DNA of 64,000 nucleotides from Roseiterribacter gracilis (lineage in GTDB: Bacteria; Pseudomonadota; Alphaproteobacteria; BOG-932; Roseiterribacteraceae), in contig BOPV01000001.1 of the NCBI GenBank assembly GCA_018332375.1, forward strand, positions 62,001 to 126,000, in the 5' to 3' direction. The translations under genes were made by a program, and so were the position numbers. The notes under the pieces were generated by a model. It made no database searches. It worked only from the letters and a program-made list of their open reading frames with translations, and was not told the origin of the DNA. Shown one piece after another: positions 45,092 through 54,744 of this stretch. Positions within the stretch are counted from its first letter, which is position 1; each line of letters starts with the position of its first letter.

Positions 45092-46273
45092 GTGGCGAGT
45101 GTCTTCCGTGTCGAGCGTCTGCTGCTTGCGGCGCCCACGCTATCTGCCGATGCGACCGGCGGTAGCGCCTATGATCTGCTGCTGGACCGTCCGGAATTGC
45201 CCGGCGTCGTCGTCCTCAGCGGTGATCGCATTGCCGGTTATGTCGACCGAAACTCGCTGCTGACGCGCTTCGCGCAGCATCTGATGCGCGACTTTCATAT
45301 GAAACGGCCGGTAACATTGCTGGTCGACCGCACGCCGCTGATCGTCGATGCCGACGCAACCATCGCCGAACTGACCGAACGCGTATCGCACGACAAGCCG
45401 AGCGCGCTGACCGCCGGTTTCGTGATCCTGCGCCAGGGCCGTTATGCAGGCGTCGGCGATGCGCGCGACATGCTGAAATTATCGGTCGAAGAAGCGCGCA
45501 AGCGCAGCCGCGAGCTGGCCGAGGCACGCGATCGCGCCGAGACCGCCAGCAAAGCCAAGTCGCTCTTTCTCGCCAATATGAGCCACGAGTTGCGCACGCC
45601 GCTGAATGCGGTGATCGGATTTGCGCAGCTTCTCTTGTCCGACAAGCGCAAGCCGCTGGATCTCGGCCACGCCGACTATGTGCGCGATATCCATGAATCC
45701 GGGCAGCATCTGCTGGATCTGATCAACGACGTGCTGGATCTGTCGAAAGCCGAATCCGGCAAGTTGACCCTGCAGGAAGAATTGTCGGATCTGCGCTCGC
45801 TGGTGCGGTCGGCGATGCGCCTGGTGCAGGACCGCGCCGAGAAGGCCGAGCTGGCGTTGAGCAGCAGTTTGCTCGACGAGACGGTCGAATTGATCTGCGA
45901 CCCGATCAAGGTGAAGCAGATCCTGATGAATCTCTTGTCGAATGCGGTGAAGTTCACACCGGCGGGCGGCAGCGTGACGGTGGTTTCGCGCATCACCGAG
46001 ACTGGCGATCTGGAAGTTGCGGTGATCGATACCGGCGTTGGCATGACGGAAGAGCAAATTCCGATCGCGCTTTCGACCTTCGGCCAGATCGAACACAGTC
46101 TGAACCGGCAGCATCAAGGCACCGGGCTTGGCCTGCCGCTGACCAAACAGTTGCTGGAATTGCATGGCGGGGCGCTGGAAATCGACAGCGCGCCTGGCAA
46201 AGGCACGACGATGCGGGCGCTGTTTCCCGCTGCACGCGTCAGTCTGCGGGCTGCGGTGCTGGAAGCGTGCTAG
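45092..46273 (+). CDS. Hybrid-less sensor histidine kinase, cytoplasmic
   Basis: A 393-residue kinase. An N-terminal module (about 1-130, with GYVDRNSLLTRFAQHLMRDFHMKRPVTLL) resembles the CBS-like sensor found before GGDEF or kinase domains, and shows no membrane segment. A helix (130-155) leads to the dimerisation domain with H165 in NMSHELRTPLNAVIGF, then an ATPase domain: N box NLLSNAVKF, G1 VIDTGVGM, G2 GTGLGLPLTKQLLELHGG. The start is GTG at 45092. No response regulator is adjacent. The stop shares a CTAG with the convergent alcohol dehydrogenase gene. Confidence 0.92.
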   Translation: MASVFRVERLLLAAPTLSADATGGSAYDLLLDRPELPGVVVLSGDRIAGYVDRNSLLTRFAQHLMRDFHMKRPVTLLVDRTPLIVDADATIAELTERVSHDKPSALTAGFVILRQGRYAGVGDARDMLKLSVEEARKRSRELAEARDRAETASKAKSLFLANMSHELRTPLNAVIGFAQLLLSDKRKPLDLGHADYVRDIHESGQHLLDLINDVLDLSKAESGKLTLQEELSDLRSLVRSAMRLVQDRAEKAELALSSSLLDETVELICDPIKVKQILMNLLSNAVKFTPAGGSVTVVSRITETGDLEVAVIDTGVGMTEEQIPIALSTFGQIEHSLNRQHQGTGLGLPLTKQLLELHGGALEIDSAPGKGTTMRALFPAARVSLRAAVLEAC

Positions 46274-47400
46274 TAGGCCGCTTCGTAAATCGCGCGCGCA
46301 TCGTCGATCGTGACGTCGCGCGGGTTGTTCACCAGTAGGCGCGTCTGCCGCATCGCATCTTCGGCCAGCAACGGCAGTTCGTTGTGGCTGATCCCGACGT
46401 CGCGCAGTCGTTTTGGAACCGATAGGCGATCGGCCAACTGCTCCAGCCTGGTGACGAGGCCTGCTCCGTCGGTGGCGCCAAAGATCGGCGCCAGCTCGTC
46501 ATAGTGTTTCGTGCCGCCACCCAGGTTGAAGCGCAGCACATGCGGCAGCACCAGCGCGTTGGACAGGCCGTGCGGCACGTGAAACCGGCCGCCGATCGGA
46601 TAGGCCAGCGCATGAACGGCTGCGACCGGCGCATTGGCGAAGGCCATGCCCGCGAAACACGCACCGAGCAGCATGTCGCTGCGCGCGTCGAGATCATCGC
46701 CCTGCAAGGACGCACGTTCGATCGCACCCGACAAAAGCCGCAACGCTTCGCGCGCCAGCGCGTCGGAGAGCGGGTTCTTTTTGTGGCGGCTGGTATAGGC
46801 CTCGATCGCATGCACCATCGCGTCGATGCCAGTTGCGGCCGTGACGTGCTGGGGCAGGCCGCGTGTGAGTTCAGGATCGAGCAGCGCCAGATCCGGCAAG
46901 AGAACCGGTGCGACAACGCCCTTCTTTTCGGTCGCGCCGGTGGTGACGATCGCAATCGGCGTCACTTCGGACCCGGTGCCCGCCGTGGTCGGAATTTGGA
47001 TCAAGGGCAGGCGGGGGCCGCGTGCCAGTCCAATCCCGTACATCTCAGCGAGTGCTTGCGGCGTGCGCGCGAGCAAGGCGACCAGTTTGGCGACGTCCAT
47101 CGAACTGCCGCCGCCAAATCCGACAATCGCGTCGGCCCGGTGCGTGCGCGCATGCGCCAGCGCCGCCGCAACGATGTCTTCGGGTGGATCGGCAACGACC
47201 TCGTCATAGACCGCGGCTTCGATCCCCGCTTTTGCGATCGACGCCAAAGCGGGATCGAGCAAACCCGCGCGGCGCAGCCCGGCATCGGTGACGATCAAAA
47301 CGCGGCGAACTGCACGCACCGCCAGGAGTTCGCCGAGTCGTGCGGCGGCCCCACGCTGCAGCTGGATTTCCGGCGTCGTTGTGAAAATGAAATCGGCCAT
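46270..47400 (-). CDS. Iron-containing alcohol dehydrogenase
   Basis: A 376-residue type III (Fe-dependent) alcohol dehydrogenase. The NAD loop is GFGGGSSMDVAK, with PTTAGTGSEVTP after it. The metal ligands lie in GIDAMVHAIEAYTS (Asp, His) and AVHALAYPIGGRFHVPHGLSNALVLP (His residues). The substrate is unknown; relatives act on primary alcohols, maleylacetate or butanol. The ATG at 47400 was chosen; an upstream extension has no homology. The stop is on the same CTAG as the kinase stop. Confidence 0.92.
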   Translation of the reverse strand: MADFIFTTTPEIQLQRGAAARLGELLAVRAVRRVLIVTDAGLRRAGLLDPALASIAKAGIEAAVYDEVVADPPEDIVAAALAHARTHRADAIVGFGGGSSMDVAKLVALLARTPQALAEMYGIGLARGPRLPLIQIPTTAGTGSEVTPIAIVTTGATEKKGVVAPVLLPDLALLDPELTRGLPQHVTAATGIDAMVHAIEAYTSRHKKNPLSDALAREALRLLSGAIERASLQGDDLDARSDMLLGACFAGMAFANAPVAAVHALAYPIGGRFHVPHGLSNALVLPHVLRFNLGGGTKHYDELAPIFGATDGAGLVTRLEQLADRLSVPKRLRDVGISHNELPLLAEDAMRQTRLLVNNPRDVTIDDARAIYEAAY

Positions 47401-47522
47401 GGAGTGGAGAGAAACCCCGCATGAATGCTGTGTCGAGAGGCCGCGGACAGGCCGATTTTCCCGCGCCGGTAACCAAGAAAAGCGTAACAAAATCGAAGCT
47501 TAGCGCCATGGACTCCAGGGAA

Positions 47523-47543
47523 ACTGTCTAGACGACAAACAGT
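47523..47543. promoter_or_regulatory. Inverted repeats in the pstS leader region
   Basis: ACTGT (47523-47527) and ACAGT (47539-47543) are spaced by 11 bases and enclose the palindrome GTCTAGAC (47526-47533). The 250-bp gap before pstS also holds TGTCAG at 47559-47564. These are not a clear tandem Pho box. The pstS ribosome site is GAGGA nine bases before its ATG. Confidence 0.35.
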
Positions 47544-47650
47544 ATTCGCAAAAGAGAGTGTCAGTTATGCGAAAGGCGGCTGGAAATCGCCAATCGGGTG
47601 TGGTCTAAGGCGCGCGATTTCGAACCCGTTCGTGGCGAGGAACGACCCCC

Positions 47651-48700
47651 ATGCAGAATTTCATCAAGAAGGCCTTCCAGGTTGCGCTCGTTGCGGGCGC
47701 CCTTGCGACGGCCGGTACCGCAAGCGCAGCCGAACTGTCGGGCGCAGGCGCGAGCTTCCCCTATCCGATCTACGCAAAATGGGCCGAAGCCTATAAGGCG
47801 AAGACCGGCACTGCGCTGAACTATCAGTCGATCGGTTCGGGCGGCGGCATCAAACAGATCAAAGCGAAGACGGTGGATTTCGGTGCGTCGGACGCGCCGT
47901 TGAAGCCGGAAGAGCTCAAGGAAGCCGGTCTGGTTCAGTTTCCTGCGATCGTCGGCGGCATCGTGCCGGTGGTGAACGTGGCGGGCTTGAAGCCGGGCGA
48001 ACTGAAACTGACGGGCGCCGTGCTCGCCGACATTTTCCTCGGCAAAGTCACGACCTGGAATGACGTTCAGATCACGACGTTGAACCCGGGCTTGGAGCTG
48101 CCGTCGGGTGCAATCTCGGTGGTGCGTCGTTCCGACGGTTCGGGCACGACCTTCAACTTCACCGACTATCTCGCCAAGCAGAGCCCCAAGTGGAAGTCGG
48201 ATGTCGGCGTGAACACGGCGGTCGAATGGCCGGTTGGTGTCGGCGGCAAGGGCAACGAAGGCGTCGCCGCGATGGTCGGTCAGACGCAGGGTTCGATCGG
48301 CTACGTCGAATACGCCTACGCCAAGCAGAACAAGCTGACGCACGTGTTGGTGCAGAACCACGCCGGCAAATATGTCGAGCCGAACAATGCGTCGTTCCAG
48401 GCTGCTGCTGCGACGGCTGATTGGTCGAAAGCGCCGGGCTTCTACCTGATCCTGACCGACGCGCCGGGCGAAAAGGCGTGGCCGATCGCTGCGTCGAGCT
48501 TCATCCTGCTGCACGCCAAGTCGGACAAGCCGGCCCAGACGGCAGAAGTTCTGAAGTTCTTCGACTGGTCGTTCAAGAACGGCGCCAAACTCGCCGAAGA
48601 ACTCGACTACGTCGCGCTACCGGACAATCTGGTGAAGCTGATCGCTGACAGCTGGAAACAGATCCAGGGCAGCGACAACCAGCCGGTCTGGAAGAGCTGA
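47651..48700 (+). CDS. pstS: Phosphate-binding protein PstS
   Basis: A 349-residue periplasmic phosphate receptor of the PstSCAB importer. Signal peptide 1-26 (ends ASA), then AELSGAGASFPYPIYAKWAEAY. Phosphate-contact segments are visible: GSGGGIKQI, VDFGASDAPL and VRRSDGSGTTFNFTDYL. It is monocistronic and ends before a strong terminator; its membrane and ATPase partners are 4 kb downstream. Confidence 0.97.
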   Translation: MQNFIKKAFQVALVAGALATAGTASAAELSGAGASFPYPIYAKWAEAYKAKTGTALNYQSIGSGGGIKQIKAKTVDFGASDAPLKPEELKEAGLVQFPAIVGGIVPVVNVAGLKPGELKLTGAVLADIFLGKVTTWNDVQITTLNPGLELPSGAISVVRRSDGSGTTFNFTDYLAKQSPKWKSDVGVNTAVEWPVGVGGKGNEGVAAMVGQTQGSIGYVEYAYAKQNKLTHVLVQNHAGKYVEPNNASFQAAAATADWSKAPGFYLILTDAPGEKAWPIAASSFILLHAKSDKPAQTAEVLKFFDWSFKNGAKLAEELDYVALPDNLVKLIADSWKQIQGSDNQPVWKS

Positions 48701-48753
48701 TATTCCCTGCGGAACGCAGTGACGGCGCAGCCGTCAAAGCAGGGATCCATCGA

Positions 48754-48780
48754 GGGGCGGTCGCGAGACCGCCCCTTTTT
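48754..48780 (+). terminator. Intrinsic terminator after pstS
   Basis: GGGGCGGTC (48754-48762) pairs with GACCGCCCC (48767-48775) around a GCGA tetraloop and is followed by TTTTT. A smaller GACGG/CCGTC hairpin lies at 48721-48735. Confidence 0.95.
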
Positions 48781-48831
48781 GTTTGTGCGCGACGTGCGCG
48801 TGCGATGGGCCCCTGCTTTCGCAGGGGACAG

Positions 48832-49998
48832 TTACGGTGCGCGGCGGTAGGCCGAGATCGCAGGCAGGAACGCGAGCAGCGCGCCCGCAACCGCGGCGCC
48901 GAACGCGACGCCCAATTCGGCGGTGCCGATTTCAAACGGCAGATGCAGCCCCCACGCTGATGCCGCCGCAGCGCGCGCGCCGAGCACAAGCAGCAGCCCC
49001 AACGGCAGACCCAGAATTGCGCCGGTCGACAACAGACCGGCACCCAACGACCAGGCTGCCAGCAACACGTAGCTGCGCGGTGCGCCCAGCGCGCGCAGCA
49101 AGGCCAAGCGCGATGCAGCAGCGTTGAGATGCACGGCGGCTGCAACCAGCGCGGCAAGCGCGACCAACAAGGCGGCGCCCAGCGACACGTCGCGTGCGGC
49201 GTCGCGCGCTTGGCCAAGCAGCGAATAGAGGCGGGTCAGTTCTTCGGCCGGGAAGGCGGCGACCATGCCGTCCTTGCGCGCGTCGGCGCGAATGCGGAAC
49301 GCGTCGGCGGTCTGGCGCGGCGAAATCACCAGCGCCGAAACCGGCGGCGGCGTTTCATCCCACGGCGCGCCCAGCGCAGCCGCGTCGGAATGACCATTGC
49401 CGAACCCGTGCAGCATCCACACGCTTTCGACCGGTACGATGATGGCGCGGTCGTACGGCGTGCCGAGTGGCGGCAGGCGCTTGATGACGTGATACGGTAA
49501 GGTCGTGTGATCCGGCCCTTCGGTGCCGTGCGCGGACTGGAATGCAGCCCCGACGTCCAGCGGCACGTCGGCACCGACGATCGCTTCGTCGGCTGCCTTG
49601 AAGGCGGGAACGCCGGCGGTGCTGCGCGTCAGGCGCGTCACCATCGTGCTGGTGGTGCCGACAACGGGATAGCCACGCCACGTATCGCTGATGATCAGCG
49701 GCGATGCGCCAGCGACGTCGGGACGGCGCGTGAGTTTGCTCCACGACGTGCCGTCGAGCGGTGGCAGTTGCGCAGGCTGCAGATAGACGCTGGTCAACAC
49801 CATTTGCGTCGGGCTGCCGGCCGCGCCGACCAGCAGGTCGAACGGTGCGGCAGCGTCGGTGCTGCCGCGGCGCAGTGCGCGTTCGAACGCGACGACGCCC
49901 ACCGCCAGCGCAACCGCAAGCGAAACAAGAAGCACGAGCGCAGCCGCGGTGCGCGGCGCGCGACGCAGCTCAGCACGAAGCAGCGGAAGCGGATTCAT
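48832..49998 (-). CDS. ABC transporter permease (FtsX/MacB/DevC-like)
   Basis: A 388-residue permease with an N-terminal membrane helix (about 17-40), a large extracytoplasmic domain (about 50-265) and three C-terminal helices with the FtsX-type fold (SLGAALLVALAALVAAAVHLNAAASRLALLRALGAP). The ATG at 49998 overlaps the ATPase stop (TGATG). Family members export lipoproteins, peptides or haem-type compounds; nothing fixes the substrate here. It lies between pstS and the phosphatase on the opposite strand. Confidence 0.87.
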   Translation of the reverse strand: MNPLPLLRAELRRAPRTAAALVLLVSLAVALAVGVVAFERALRRGSTDAAAPFDLLVGAAGSPTQMVLTSVYLQPAQLPPLDGTSWSKLTRRPDVAGASPLIISDTWRGYPVVGTTSTMVTRLTRSTAGVPAFKAADEAIVGADVPLDVGAAFQSAHGTEGPDHTTLPYHVIKRLPPLGTPYDRAIIVPVESVWMLHGFGNGHSDAAALGAPWDETPPPVSALVISPRQTADAFRIRADARKDGMVAAFPAEELTRLYSLLGQARDAARDVSLGAALLVALAALVAAAVHLNAAASRLALLRALGAPRSYVLLAAWSLGAGLLSTGAILGLPLGLLLVLGARAAAASAWGLHLPFEIGTAELGVAFGAAVAGALLAFLPAISAYRRAP

Positions 49999-50711
49999 CA
50001 AAAGGCGAGTCGTCCATGTTGTACGCGCACCGTCTTGTCCATGCGCGCAGCCAGGCCGCCGTCATGTGTTGCGACGATCATCGTTGCGCCGAGATCGTCT
50101 GCCAGTGCGGTGAGAAGGGCGCCGACCTGCGCGCCGGATTCTGAATCCAAGCTCGCAGTCGGTTCGTCGGCGATAATGATTTTCGGTTTGCCCAGCACTG
50201 CGCGTGCAATGGCGCAGCGTTGGCGTTCGCCGCGCGACAAGGTTGCGACCGGGCGGTTCATCGGCACGCCCAACGCGCCCAGCATCTTGTCGGCGAAGGC
50301 GCGCGACTCTGCGGTCGTGCGCCAGCGATCGAAGCGCGTCGGCAACAGCACGTTTTCGACCGCGTCGAGTTCGTCGATCAACCGGAATTCCTGAAACACG
50401 ATGCCGACATTGCGGCGGCGCCAGCGGTCGCGCTGCGCGCTCGAGGCGCGCGCAAGATCGAAGCCGTCCCACTTGATCGAGCCTTCGTCGGCCCGTTCCA
50501 ACCCGCCGAGCAGGCTGAGCAGCGTCGTCTTGCCCGCACCCGACGCGCCAGCCAGCGCAAGCCGGCCGCCGGCCGCCAGGTCAAAGCGTTCGACGTCGAG
50601 CAGCACACGCGCGCTGCCATCCGGCTCGCGCCGCGTCAGCCGCAGATTTTGGACGGAGAGCGTCTGGCCCGGGGAACGTTCAGGGGCCGAACTCGGTCGG
50701 TCAGACGACAT
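49998..50711 (-). CDS. ABC transporter ATP-binding protein
   Basis: A 237-residue ABC ATPase of the LolD/MacB-type. Walker A is GASGAGKTT, the Q loop is VFQEFRLID, the signature is LSRGERQR (a variant of LSGGQ), Walker B is IIIADEPTASLD, and the switch His lies in ATHDGGLA. It pairs with the downstream permease by a one-base stop/start overlap. Confidence 0.93.
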   Translation of the reverse strand: MSSDRPSSAPERSPGQTLSVQNLRLTRREPDGSARVLLDVERFDLAAGGRLALAGASGAGKTTLLSLLGGLERADEGSIKWDGFDLARASSAQRDRWRRRNVGIVFQEFRLIDELDAVENVLLPTRFDRWRTTAESRAFADKMLGALGVPMNRPVATLSRGERQRCAIARAVLGKPKIIIADEPTASLDSESGAQVGALLTALADDLGATMIVATHDGGLAARMDKTVRVQHGRLAF

Positions 50712-50942
50712 TGGCCTCGCGCGGGCGGAGTTTCATGGAGGGGCTGAGATAGACCACGACGACGTGTGGCGGCCAGTCTGCAACGCGCGAGCGGGCAGGG
50801 CAAAGTGAGGCCAGCCAGGCAGACCGCGGAAAGAGCCGCCTTCTGGCTGCAAAGGCGGCAATCGCACGCGCCTGGGTTGGATCGCCGACCGGCACACGCG
50901 ACCGCCGGGGGCCCCGGCGGCCGTTGTCGTGCGAATCGGGCC

Positions 50943-52721
50943 TCAGTTTGTCGCCGGACGGCCGAGCCCCAATGCCGTCGCCATCACCCGGAACAGGGCC
51001 GTGTTCGGCATGTGGCCGCGCAGCAGCTCGGCCCCTGGTCCCTGGCCGTTGACGATCACGCTATCCATCGAATGCACGCCGTCGGGCGATTTGCGCGGTA
51101 GCAGACCCGTGCGCAGCGTTGCCAGCGCCTCGGTCTTGTACTGCTCGTTGGCGCACCAGCGTTCAATCTTCTGCGCTTTGTCCTCGTCGGTCGCGCAGTT
51201 GACGGTGGGCTGAAACGGTTCGGCGTGCGGGTGCCCGGTTTCGTAGTAGTCGGGCGTCACGGTGGTCAGGAACGCAAGACGACGCGAAACGTCGACTGAT
51301 TCCGGATAGCCATCTTTGTTCGGCGCCGGATAGTTGGGGAAACCCGCTTCCTGGTACACGCCCAGCTTGTCGCGCAATTCGGTGCCGGGACGTGCATCGT
51401 CGAACGTACCGACGATGCCCATCGCATGCGTGTGATCGCTGGTGACGAGGATCAGCGTATCGGGGTGCGTCTTGGCGAACTCCTTCGCCACTTCGACCGC
51501 CTTGTCCAACATGATCGTGTCGTAGACCGCGCGCTCCCAATCGAGCTTGTGCTGGTACTTGTCGATCAAGCCGGATTCGACTTCGAGCACGAAACCGTTG
51601 GGGTTTTTTGTCAGCACGCTCAACGCAGCACGCACCATGTCGGGCAGGTCGGGCTGTTCGGGGAATTGATCGACGGTTCCTTTTTTCAGGAACTTGCGAT
51701 CGAGCGCGCCATCCATGTTGCCGAGATGAAACAGGCCCAGCAGCCGCTTCGCGCCCGGCGCTTCTTTTTTCATTTCGCTGTCGGTCGACGCGAAGGCGTA
51801 GCCCTCGCGTTTGAAGCGCGCGATCACGTCTTCGTTCGACGTGCGCTTTGAACCCGGTGCCGATTTCGGAATCCAATAGGCCGAGCCGCCGCCCATGATC
51901 ACGTCGGGACGGTCGTTGAAATACATCTGCACGATCGGCTCATAGTCGCGGCGCGAGCGTGTGTGCGCGATCATGCCCGCCGGCGTTGCATCTTCGATTT
52001 CAGTATTGGTGACGACGCCGATCGCCATGTTGCGAACGCGGCGTGCGGCTTCGCCCAAGGTTTCGACTTTGGGATCGTCGAGCGTGTTTTCGGTGCGATC
52101 GGCATAGACGCCGATCGCGTTCACCGCCGATTTGTGGCCGGTCAAATAGGCGCTGATCGAATTGGCGCTGTCGGTGATGATTGAATCGGTCGACGAGGTC
52201 GACAGAAGCGCCATGTTCGGCATGTCCTCCATCGCGAGGTTGCCGAAATACTTGCCCTCTTTCATGCCTTTCGAGAGCAAACGCGCAGCGTCGCGATGCG
52301 CGATATGCATGCCGTCACCGATGAAGAGAATGACGTTTTTCGCCTTCGGCGCGGGGGTCGTATAGACATCCCACGTCACGCGTGCGGTCGATTTGCCGTC
52401 GCTTGCTTCAACGATCGTCGGCCCCGGCTTTGTCACCGCGACATCGCGCAGAATCAGTGCCGACTGGTCTTTGTTCTCTTCTCGCTCCAGGAACAGGCCT
52501 GCTTTGCCGAACGCGCGCTCGTAGGGGACGCCGTTCACGGTTACGCGAAGCGCGTCCGCGGTGATGCGGGTCGGAAACTCGACTTTCAGGTCGAAACGCG
52601 ACCCCACGACCATCTCGGCACGGTCGATCGGGTAGATCGTTTGTGCATCGGCTGGAGAAGAAAAAGGCGGGGCCGAAAGGGCAGCCAGCAGCAAAGCGGC
52701 CAGGAAAAACGGTCGCAGCAT
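50943..52721 (-). CDS. Secreted alkaline phosphatase (PhoA superfamily)
   Basis: A 592-residue exported alkaline phosphatase. Signal peptide about 1-26; an N-terminal beta-sandwich domain (about 30-118) precedes the catalytic domain. The metal site begins IGDGM (D136). The nucleophile segment IITDSANSISAYLTG gives D184-S185, matching D101-S102 of PhoA. Later ligands are in VTSDHTHAMG and TGHPHAEP. The start is ATG at 52721. It is divergent from pstC over a 200-bp control region, so it is probably induced by phosphate starvation to supply phosphate to Pst. Confidence 0.92.
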   Translation of the reverse strand: MLRPFFLAALLLAALSAPPFSSPADAQTIYPIDRAEMVVGSRFDLKVEFPTRITADALRVTVNGVPYERAFGKAGLFLEREENKDQSALILRDVAVTKPGPTIVEASDGKSTARVTWDVYTTPAPKAKNVILFIGDGMHIAHRDAARLLSKGMKEGKYFGNLAMEDMPNMALLSTSSTDSIITDSANSISAYLTGHKSAVNAIGVYADRTENTLDDPKVETLGEAARRVRNMAIGVVTNTEIEDATPAGMIAHTRSRRDYEPIVQMYFNDRPDVIMGGGSAYWIPKSAPGSKRTSNEDVIARFKREGYAFASTDSEMKKEAPGAKRLLGLFHLGNMDGALDRKFLKKGTVDQFPEQPDLPDMVRAALSVLTKNPNGFVLEVESGLIDKYQHKLDWERAVYDTIMLDKAVEVAKEFAKTHPDTLILVTSDHTHAMGIVGTFDDARPGTELRDKLGVYQEAGFPNYPAPNKDGYPESVDVSRRLAFLTTVTPDYYETGHPHAEPFQPTVNCATDEDKAQKIERWCANEQYKTEALATLRTGLLPRKSPDGVHSMDSVIVNGQGPGAELLRGHMPNTALFRVMATALGLGRPATN

Positions 52722-52851
52722 GGTCCCGGGTCCTCGTTTATTTGTGTAGTCAACGCATAGACGACGTACAGAAACCGGCTAGTCGAGGCGGCGGGAAACT
52801 ACAATGGGTGAATATCCGCGTCGATCATCTGCTGATGAGGACAGTTCGGCC

Positions 52852-52880
52852 TTGGCAACAGACCGTCCCTATGGTGTAAC
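52852..52880 (+). promoter_or_regulatory. Candidate promoter of pstCAB
   Basis: TTGGCA (52852-52857), a 17-bp spacer and TGTAAC (52875-52880) give a fair sigma-70 match, 44 bases before the pstC start. On the other strand TTGACT near 52745 may serve the phosphatase. I found no clear tandem Pho box. Confidence 0.35.
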
Positions 52881-52923
52881 CCCGCCCGGCCGATCGCCCC
52901 TACGCGACCAGGAGAATTCCCGC

Positions 52924-53895
52924 GTGACCTCGACCGTAAGCGTCCTGCCGCAGCAGCGCGCGACCCGGCTCCCGGGATTAGGGGATGCGATCTTCGGCTT
53001 CCTCGCCTGGGGCTTTGCGCTTCTCGTTCTCGTTCTTCTGACCGGCGTCATCGTTTCGCTGGTGTGGGGCTCGTTGCCGGCGCTTCGCACCTACGGGTTC
53101 GATTTTCTGATTTCGACGCGCTGGAATCCGGTTACCGAGAAATTCGGCGCGCTGCCCGCGATCTATGGAACGCTGGTCACATCGGTGATTGCGATGGTGA
53201 TCGCGATCCCGGTGTCGTTCGGCATCTCGATCTTCCTGACCGAACTCTGCCCGCCAATGTTGAAACGCCCGATCGGTACTGCGATCGAGCTGTTGGCTGC
53301 GGTTCCGTCGATCATCTTCGGCATCTGGGGTTTGTTCGTTCTGTCGCCGATCATGCAGACGATCGTGCAGCCGTTCCTGATCTCGACGATCGGGCAGGTG
53401 CCCGTGATCGGTCTTCTCTTCAGCGGCGCGCCGTACGGCATCGGCATTCTGACCGCCGGCATGATCCTGTCGATCATGGTGCTGCCCTACATGGTTTCGA
53501 TCACGCGCGACGTGTTCGAAACCGTGCCGGCGCAGGTGCGCGAAAGCGCCTACGGGCTGGGTGCTACGACCTGGGAAGTCGTGTGGCGCGTCATTCTTCC
53601 TTACAGCCGCGTCGGCGTGATCGGCGCCTTCATGTTGTCGCTGGGCCGCGCGCTGGGCGAAACGATGGCGGTGACGTTCGTGGTCGGCAACACGGCCAAG
53701 ATCGCAACCTCGATCCTGGCGCCCGGCACGACGATCTCGGCCGCGCTTGCCAACGAATTTGCTGAGGCCAGCGACGAGTTGCATCTCGCTTCGCTGCTGG
53801 GTCTCGGCCTGATCCTGTTCATCCTGACCTTTGCCGTCATCGGCACGGCGCGGCTGTTGCTGCTGCGCTTGAACAAGCAGTTCGGGGGCCACTGA
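52924..53895 (+). CDS. pstC: Phosphate ABC transporter permease PstC
   Basis: A 323-residue inner-membrane permease with six helices. The EAA loop region shows [33 protein letters not shown] and [16 protein letters not shown]. The GTG at 52924 has AGGAG nine bases upstream and gives the normal N-terminus; an in-frame upstream ATG (52804) would add 40 non-homologous residues. Its stop overlaps pstA (TGATG). Confidence 0.95.
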   Translation: MTSTVSVLPQQRATRLPGLGDAIFGFLAWGFALLVLVLLTGVIVSLVWGSLPALRTYGFDFLISTRWNPVTEKFGALPAIYGTLVTSVIAMVIAIPVSFGISIFLTELCPPMLKRPIGTAIELLAAVPSIIFGIWGLFVLSPIMQTIVQPFLISTIGQVPVIGLLFSGAPYGIGILTAGMILSIMVLPYMVSITRDVFETVPAQVRESAYGLGATTWEVVWRVILPYSRVGVIGAFMLSLGRALGETMAVTFVVGNTAKIATSILAPGTTISAALANEFAEASDELHLASLLGLGLILFILTFAVIGTARLLLLRLNKQFGGH

Positions 53896-54740
53896 TGGAC
53901 ATCGCGCTGGTCAATTCGCGCAAGCGCCGCAATCGCATCGTTGCGATCTTGTCGTACGCCGTGACGGCCTCGGGCCTTTTGATCCTGACCGCGATTTTGT
54001 GGACGCTGGTGATCAACGGTCTGTCGGCCGTGTCCAATCTCTCGCTGTTCACCGAAATGACGCCGCCGCCGGGATCGAGCGGCGGTCTTGCCAACGCGAT
54101 CTTTGGGTCGGTGGTGATGACGGGACTTGCGACCTTGATCGCAACGCCGATCGGCATTCTGGCCGGCACGTTCCTGGTCGAATATCGCCGCGGCACCTGG
54201 ATCGCCGAGCTGGTGCAATTCGTGAACGACATGCTGGTGTCGGCGCCGTCGATCATCGTCGGCTTGTTCGTCTACACGATGCTGGTCTTGCCGTTCGGGC
54301 ATTTCAGCGCCTTCGCCGGCGCCATCTCGCTCGCCATTATCGCGCTGCCGGTCGTGGTTCGTACGACGCAGGACATGTTGCTGCTGGTGCCGAACGGGCT
54401 GCGCGAAGCAGCCTTCGCACTGGGCGCGCCGAAATGGAAAGTCATCACCACGGTCAGCTATCGCGCTGCCTTCCAGGGGCTGCTGACCGGTGTGCTGCTG
54501 GCGGTTGCGCGCATCAGCGGTGAAACCGCGCCGTTGCTGTTCACCGCGCTCAACAATCAATTCTGGTCGAACGATCTGACGCGACCGATGGCAAGCCTGC
54601 CGGTCACGATTTTCCAGTTCGCGATGAGCCCCTATGCCGACTGGCGTTCGCTCGCTTGGGGCGGCGCGTTCCTGATTACATTCGCTGTGCTCGTCCTCAA
54701 TATCGGTGCGCGCGCAATCGCGTCGCGCTCGCGGAGCTGA
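53895..54740 (+). CDS. pstA: Phosphate ABC transporter permease PstA
   Basis: A 281-residue permease with six membrane segments. Characteristic motifs are [37 protein letters not shown] and the EAA loop [30 protein letters not shown], then [19 protein letters not shown]. It follows pstC with a one-base overlap and precedes pstB by four bases. Confidence 0.96.
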   Translation: MDIALVNSRKRRNRIVAILSYAVTASGLLILTAILWTLVINGLSAVSNLSLFTEMTPPPGSSGGLANAIFGSVVMTGLATLIATPIGILAGTFLVEYRRGTWIAELVQFVNDMLVSAPSIIVGLFVYTMLVLPFGHFSAFAGAISLAIIALPVVVRTTQDMLLLVPNGLREAAFALGAPKWKVITTVSYRAAFQGLLTGVLLAVARISGETAPLLFTALNNQFWSNDLTRPMASLPVTIFQFAMSPYADWRSLAWGGAFLITFAVLVLNIGARAIASRSRS

Positions 54741-54744
54741 TCCA

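Noticed and set aside
47401..47650. Pho box upstream of pstS
   Set aside because: I found isolated CTGTC/TGTCA-like pieces but no pair of 7-bp repeats with a 4-bp spacer, so I do not claim one.
50701..50895. Small minus-strand frame (64 codons) just before the ABC ATPase gene
   Set aside because: It overlaps the ATPase start and has no clear ribosome site or homology; it may be only the leader region.
52804..52923. Longer pstC starting at the ATG at 52804
   Set aside because: The 40 added residues are polar and non-homologous, while GTG at 52924 has AGGAG in place.
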